Positions 21,373-21,740 of a stretch of DNA of 21,740 bases are shown here, piece by piece; position 1 is the first letter of the stretch; every line of letters begins with the position of its first letter. Position numbers and translations under genes: made by a program. This DNA is from a virus. The notes below the pieces were generated by a model. That model ran no database searches. It was not told the origin of the DNA and saw only the letters and a list, made by a program, of their open reading frames with translations. The stretch covers positions 1 through 21,740 of IMG/VR virus record IMGVR_UViG_3300030389_004050; one strand, written 5' to 3'.

Positions 21373-21740
21373 AGGTTGAGAACAGCTGGAGCTGTGATTT
21401 GTGACGCTCTATCCGTTCCAATGATTTTTCATGAAATTCCTTGTCGATTTCATATCCCACAAAATCAAGATTCATGCCCATATTGTGGGCGGCGATGGCA
21501 CTGGAACCACTGCCCAGATGGGTGTCTAAAATCTTCCAATTTGGTTTTGCCAACAAGGAAAACACGTATTCATATAAAGCGATGGGCTTCTGTGTTGGGT
21601 GGATTCGTTTCACGGGTTCGCATTTTTTATATCCAGACCACAATAGTTTCACCATCTCCACGTGTCCCATGGCATTGGTCCACGCCAATTCACATTTCGA
21701 CAGCGTTGGCAATGATACAACCTTATCCCAAACAATCCAC
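21350..21740 (-). CDS. DNA N6/N4-methyltransferase, C-terminal part (truncated by window edge)
   Basis: On the minus strand an open frame enters from the right edge (at 21739) and ends in TGA at 21352-21350. It reads WIVWDKVVSLPTLSKCELAW, RIHPTQKP, then WKILDTHLGSGSSAIAAHNM and FVGYEIDKEFHEKSLERI. DTHLGSGSS is the AdoMet-binding motif I (usual FxGxG), and HPTQKP is the hallmark segment before it. This order is that of the beta class of amino-methyltransferases; the DPPY catalytic motif must lie upstream, outside the window. It methylates adenine or cytosine in DNA, probably to evade restriction. It converges on the holin-like gene with a 23-bp overlap. Confidence 0.85.
   Translation of the reverse strand, partial: WIVWDKVVSLPTLSKCELAWTNAMGHVEMVKLLWSGYKKCEPVKRIHPTQKPIALYEYVFSLLAKPNWKILDTHLGSGSSAIAAHNMGMNLDFVGYEIDKEFHEKSLERIERHKSQLQLFSTSRNKVLF

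Noticed and set aside
21382-21395. ACAGC-TGGA-GCTGT inverted repeat as a terminator for the converging genes
   Set aside because: Stem of only 5 bp, no T-run on either strand, and it lies in methyltransferase coding sequence.

Overview
This window is the virion-assembly block of a tailed double-stranded DNA phage or prophage. Almost everything is on the + strand and tightly packed. The order is the usual one: DNA packaging, head, connector, tail tube, tape measure, tail tip, lysis. There is a tail terminator, a tube-like protein, a frameshifted tail chaperone pair and a 744-residue tape measure, and no sheath, baseplate wedge or T7-type tail. This indicates a siphovirus with a long non-contractile tail, roughly 110 nm if the usual 0.15 nm per tape-measure residue holds. 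No integrase, repressor, tRNA or CRISPR array is visible, so lifestyle cannot be judged. A predicted lipoprotein, an L,D-transpeptidase-like enzyme and the GC content (mid-40s percent by eye) fit a bacterial host, probably Gram-negative, but the sequence does not name it.

Layout. 1-75: a leader with two CT tracts. 76-3492: small terminase, large terminase and portal. 3503-5445: a basic conserved protein, a probable scaffold carrying a four-copy 15-bp tandem repeat, a small lysine-rich protein and two small beta-rich proteins. 5485-7191: a repetitive fibre-like protein, followed by a strong terminator at 7226-7260. 7272-7984: a Cys-rich lipoprotein and a small conserved phage protein. 7981-8118: a probable 45-codon gene on the opposite strand. 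8119-8220: a structured leader with a possible promoter. 8221-9150: the major capsid protein, followed by a hairpin-rich 99-nt gap. 9250-11579: small head proteins, a probable head-tail connector and the tail terminator. 11583-15372: tail tube, frameshifted chaperones, a small tail protein and the tape measure. 15377-20406: an 1101-residue tail protein with three Asp-box motifs and a lectin-like domain, then a tail-tip hub. 20408-21372: a YkuD-like candidate lysin and a holin-like membrane protein. 21350-21740: a converging, truncated DNA methyltransferase gene on the minus strand.

How it works together. The terminase pair and portal package DNA into a shell built from the major capsid protein on the scaffold. 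The connector and terminator proteins join it to a tail whose length is set by the tape measure, with the G and GT chaperones assisting. The hub and the large sugar-binding-like protein form the tip. The YkuD-like protein and the membrane protein probably break the cell wall.

Most notable: (1) a complete -1 frameshift cassette (slippery A_AAT_TTT, 6-nt spacer, stem-loop, T-like extension) that a plain gene call would miss; (2) no GATC found anywhere in 21.7 kb on manual reading, where about 80 are expected, in a phage carrying its own DNA methyltransferase; (3) a small antisense gene and a lipoprotein gene inserted between the fibre and capsid genes and insulated by a terminator; (4) an exact 80-bp duplication and a modular repeat ladder in the fibre gene.
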